DNA of 64,000 nucleotides from Rhamnusium bicolor (Eukaryota > Arthropoda > Insecta > Coleoptera > Cerambycidae), in the NCBI GenBank assembly GCA_029963845.1, contig JANEYF010003871.1:2338501-2402500 (forward strand). Direction: 5' to 3'. Positions 60,341 to 64,000 of this stretch are shown here, piece by piece. Under the pieces are notes generated by a model that searched no databases, had not been told where the DNA came from, and saw only the letters and a program-made list of their open reading frames with translations. The position numbers were made by a program, and so were the translations under genes. How positions within the stretch are numbered: the first letter of the stretch is position 1; every line of letters starts with the position of its first letter.

Positions 60341-61002
60341 TAATATGGACTAATGACTTAGAATGTCCCCAAAGAGAAGATCCAAAGGATTAAAATCAGG
60401 TAATCAAGGAGTCTATAACTGTGGTAATGCTCGACCAATTCAACGACCCATATCCAGAAATTGACAACATTATACACTCAACATACCCGACAGTTTTCTT
60501 CAGAAAATCTGATACAATTCCCTGATGCATCGTACATGTAAAAAATAGTGTCCTATGAGAAAATCTTAAACAACTTTATCCCATACGTTCACCGAATACT
60601 GATATTGACAGTGAAAATTTTTATTAACATAAACCATAGAAGAAAGTCGCATAGTAGTAGCATGGTGATATGGTAAGGATCTAATTGCTTTTCCTTTAAA
60701 ATATACCAAACAGCCTTATAACTGACACTCAATTGAGCAGCAATTTTTCGGGTATTTGTTTCAAGATTAGATTAAGAACATTTTCCTCTAAAGCTGTGAC
60801 TCGTCTTCCCATGTTTACTCCATTTTTAGCAAAACTACCTATTTCCTGTTAACGATAATGAATATTTGCAAAAGACTTCAGCCAACACTAAAGGTACATA
60901 CATTTCTTTATAGAGACGTCTGGCTTCTAATGAATTTTCAATGACAAGTCCATGTACGAAGAGTAGTTCAGTCATTTCTGTATTCGTGTAATAATTGCTC
61001 AT
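60341..61002 (-). pseudogene. DUF4817-type transposase, decayed
   Basis: The minus strand from the ATG at 61002 reads MSNYYTNTEMTELLFVHGLV, then ENSLEARRLYKEMY (N-terminal HTH). Then TNTRKIAAQLSVSYKAVWYI, LKEKQLDPYHI, and near the end TPWLPDFNPLDLLFGDI, a degenerate SPDFNPLDFFLWG box. Many stops. No clear TIRs located. Confidence 0.68.
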
Positions 61003-63639
61003 GACGAAAATGTTCAGTTGCGAATACCAATTGAACCTGATTCACTCAACAAGCTAGCAAGATTTTTCAGTCTCCAGACTTAGAATCAAACATGAAACTG
61101 ACTCGAAAAATTATAGTAACAATGTAAGTAGTTATTGTTTTACACCGATTCTGGTGCAATTTCCTATGCAATTCCCATAAAAATTTTCGAAGTAGTCCCA
61201 AGTCGAAAATTTTTTATAGTACCGTGAGGGGCAGTCCCGGTATGTCACGGCATGTGTAGAGATATGATGGAAACGTATAAATGTAAGTTGTAGAGAATTG
61301 TCCTAGTCCTAGTTTAATTACAAAAGGGCCGCCATGTTAACAGATAGAAATGACATCATAACTAACCTTATACACGGTTAGTTATGAGGATTAGTTTCAT
61401 TACTGTACTTTACAAAATTTTGACGTAGTCCCACAAGGAATTAAATGAGAAATTTTGCAGGAATTAATGTTTAACGACTACTAAAGTAGCGACTATATGG
61501 TAACATCAAATCACGATGGTGTGAGCACTGTGGCGCGTGTTCCACACAAACTGCCTGGGTTCAAAACGGACTGGACCAAATCGATGAAATACAGTGGATG
61601 AACGGACTTGCTTGTGTCACTGTCTTTCCAAAGGGATGTAAAACTTTGGTTTCTACGATCTGTACATGTTGAAGATCCGTACCCCACGACAAATATGAAG
61701 TTTGGCAATATTTTCATGTTGCGGAAGTTGGTGCATACACAAACACTGATGATAATACCTTCTGATGTCGCTGATTGGTAGAAGAAATAGTGCTAACAAA
61801 AATAAAAAAAAAAATCGCTCTTTCCATGATTATTACTTTTTTGTTATCGAATCAAAAATTAAACCTTTTGAAGATCCTTACTTTTTTCTCGATCTCATTG
61901 CATTTTGAAAGATACAGTAAGACCTTTTTTGGTTAGTATAGAATTGTTTTTCATAAAATTAATTAATTAATTAATTAATTGTTTTTTTCATAAAATTAAT
62001 TCAGAAATAAGCAGTCCTTTATAAAAATGTCATTATATAATTGTTGTTCAGCCCTCACACGCGTGTCACTGGTAACGCTATTCCAAATTTTTAATGACCA
62101 AAATAATTTAAATCCAAACTCATTAAATGTACGTATTTTCATCTCAACACCACTAGGTAGTGAATCAATTTAAAAAAAAAGGTTTATTTCATGGAGACAC
62201 CTTCAATACTCATGAACTTTTTTCATGAAATAACTCCGGACTTCACCTCCTGAATTATTGAGACACACTTAGGGGACATGCCGTATTACCATCATTGGAA
62301 AGAAGGAGGATAACATGTATTATAGAAGAGGAAATCAATGTGACCTAGGATCGGCTACCCATTCTAATAAAAGATATCCCGATACATATATGTCACCCCA
62401 CACGGCCTAGTTAAAAATTTAACGTATCTGTAGCGGATAAAAGATGATAATATTATTCAATAAAGCAACTTAAGTTAGGTTTTCCGAGCAAATTAATTTG
62501 GACACAAATAAAAATATACTTTAATATCATTTTTAACCATAGTAGTTGTGTCTACTTCTGAAGCTCTGATTAATTAATTGACAATGCTCAGCCATACAAA
62601 AATACGTTAAAGGTTCTAAAAGGTAAACCTGATTAATGGAAATATTTTATAAAATACGATAGATTTAGCATAAATAAAGAGCATTTGTATGATCTAAGGT
62701 AAAATGTCATGTAAGTAGAAGTATAATCCATTTCAAATGTTTTTAATTAGAGTAGATAATATTTTTTTATAAAGTTTGATATTCTAATTACTGAAGTAAG
62801 TAACTTGTCCATATAATTGACCTCTAATTCGCCACTATCGCTTTTTAACTGATAGAAGCTGAATTGACAGATATGACTATTATTTAAAGAAAACACAAAA
62901 CTTTAAATTATCTCATACTGACTTATTATTCTTTAACAATTAATAAATATTATGATAAAAATATTAGTAATGCTTAAATTAAGTTCTAAATCACCAGATA
63001 TGCAACATCAAATTTTACTGAATTATTACCAGTAATTTAGAAGATATTTTAAAAATGTATGTTTTTCCTTCATTTTTGAAACCTTATATTTCGAAAACTA
63101 AAAGTGGTAGGAAAGCATTTTATTTAGCTTTATTTACGTCATATTTTGTGCATAGAATATCACTATATAATTTGTGGTAATGAATTTAAGAACACTCTGT
63201 ATATGTTTTTCTTTAAATCTGATGTTACAAAACACCAACCCTTAAAGATCTGAAAACAGTTCTTTAGGAAACATAATTTGGCAATTAATTTCATAACTTT
63301 GATGTTTGTGGCAGAAAAGTTGCCTAAACACTGACGTCTTAACCCATTTTTAATTGTTAAAATGCATTTGGTAAAACATTTTAAGAATCTTAATAATTGC
63401 AATATACATTACATAGCGGTCTCTAAATAGCCACAACTTTCTAATGTTCTTTCCTTTTATAGAGAACCCATTATATGATACAGTCTGCGCTTATGCTCAT
63501 CTCTACAATTTCAATTAGCACATATTTTTTGCTATGTCACCCTTTTATTTCTTATATTCTCATTGCTTTCACTCACACTTTTTGTCGTTATAAAAAGCCA
63601 TTTCTCATGATGAAAGTTATTTTGCATCTCATTTTTCAG
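61003..63639. other. Intron 4, 3' part
   Basis: Contains a short ATTA repeat (about 61953-61980) and otherwise AT-rich sequence without recognised genes, ending in the acceptor tract of exon 5. Confidence 0.45.
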
Positions 63640-63860
63640 ACGAGATGTCCCACCCAACGGCTTAGGACTTTTTATGATGAAAGCTGACGAATGTCAGTAC
63701 AGATGTCCCGAGCTGGATGCCTGCATAAATGCCACCGTCTGGTGTGACGGCGTGGAGGATTGTCCTTCTGGCATTGACGAGGCTCTTACGCACTGCTCAC
63801 TTCTTCTACAACTTCCTCCTTATATCTCTTCTTCGGAGCTCTTGGTGTTATTGTTTCTAG
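63640..63860 (+). CDS. Host gene exon 5: LDLa module followed by transmembrane segment start
   Basis: The acceptor is atttttcag and the donor gtaagt. After a linker (RDVPPNGLGLF) the exon encodes a six-cysteine LDL-receptor class A repeat: ECQYRC, ELDAC, WCDGVEDC, then PSGIDEALTHC. The acidic GVEDC…GIDEA stretch matches the calcium-binding end of LDLa domains. After the last cysteine the frame reads LLLQLPPYISSSELL. A shift by one base near 63815-63820 instead gives LYLFFGALGVIV, a convincing membrane-spanning start, so a second 1-nt indel is likely. CUB modules plus one LDLa next to a membrane segment suggest a receptor such as Drosophila loaf or Neto; the exact orthology is not proven here. 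Confidence 0.83.
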
Positions 63861-64000
63861 GTAAGTAAATATAGCTCTTTGGATAATTTACCTATTTTAA
63901 TGTCTAGATTTAATTTGGTTAACAAATTTCAGTATGTTATTCCTCCAAATAATAAACATCATAAAATGAATTTTAGTAACTTAAAAAACTACAAAAAAAT

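Larger units (their letters stand above)
58302..63639 (+). other. Intron 4 of the host gene (5.3 kb)
   Basis: Bounded by AGAAG|gtgagt and tttcag|ACGAG. The phase fits only if the proposed 1-nt insertion in exon 4 is discounted. Confidence 0.7.

Overview
This window is AT-rich, intron-rich nuclear DNA from an arthropod, most likely an insect. The evidence is canonical GT/AG introns of 5-20 kb, a tRNA-derived SINE family, and remnants of LINE, piggyBac, hAT, long-TIR mariner-like (DUF4817-type), Harbinger-like and Crypton-like elements. A beetle is plausible, but the order cannot be fixed from this sequence alone.

The one host gene runs on the + strand through nearly the whole window. Five internal exons (4970-5209, 25836-26009, 37509-37932, 57894-58301, 63640-63860) join in compatible phase. 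They encode a secreted or cell-surface protein with CUB-type modules, one LDL-receptor class A (LDLa) module and the start of a transmembrane segment. Its 5' and 3' ends lie outside the window. The architecture suggests a neuronal-type CUB/LDLa membrane receptor; Drosophila lost and found (loaf) and Neto are candidate relatives. Exons 4 and 5 each carry what looks like a 1-nt frameshift.

Everything else is intronic, mostly layered mobile DNA. Intron 0 (1-4969) holds a LINE split by a 2.4-kb piggyBac-like element. Intron 1 (5210-25835) holds a mariner-like element with ~658-bp terminal inverted repeats, a SINE, a ~1.96-kb palindrome whose arms each carry a two-exon THAP gene fragment, a hAT copy (hAT1), a long-TIR element with a non-transposase ORF plus a nested SINE, several MITEs and a nearly complete LINE ORF. 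Intron 2 (26010-37508) has a CGGTTATT-type repeat cluster, a DUF4817 element interrupted by a second hAT copy (hAT2, exact 8-bp target duplication, itself holding a LINE tail), and a shorter DUF4817 element. Intron 3 (37933-57893) has a foldback MITE family, a hAT fragment, a long-TIR element carrying a PIN/FEN-like ORF fragment plus SINE, a Crypton-like recombinase fragment split by a Harbinger-like element, an RNase H-bearing LINE remnant, a (TA)n tract and a near-perfect palindrome. Intron 4 (58302-63639) has a repeat copy shared with intron 1 and a decayed DUF4817 transposase.

The best candidates for something undescribed are the two long-TIR elements whose only visible ORFs are not classical transposases (15692-17047 and 43073-45703), the THAP palindrome (9320-11278), and a recurrent TGATGA-hairpin-GAAACG motif found in unrelated repeats.
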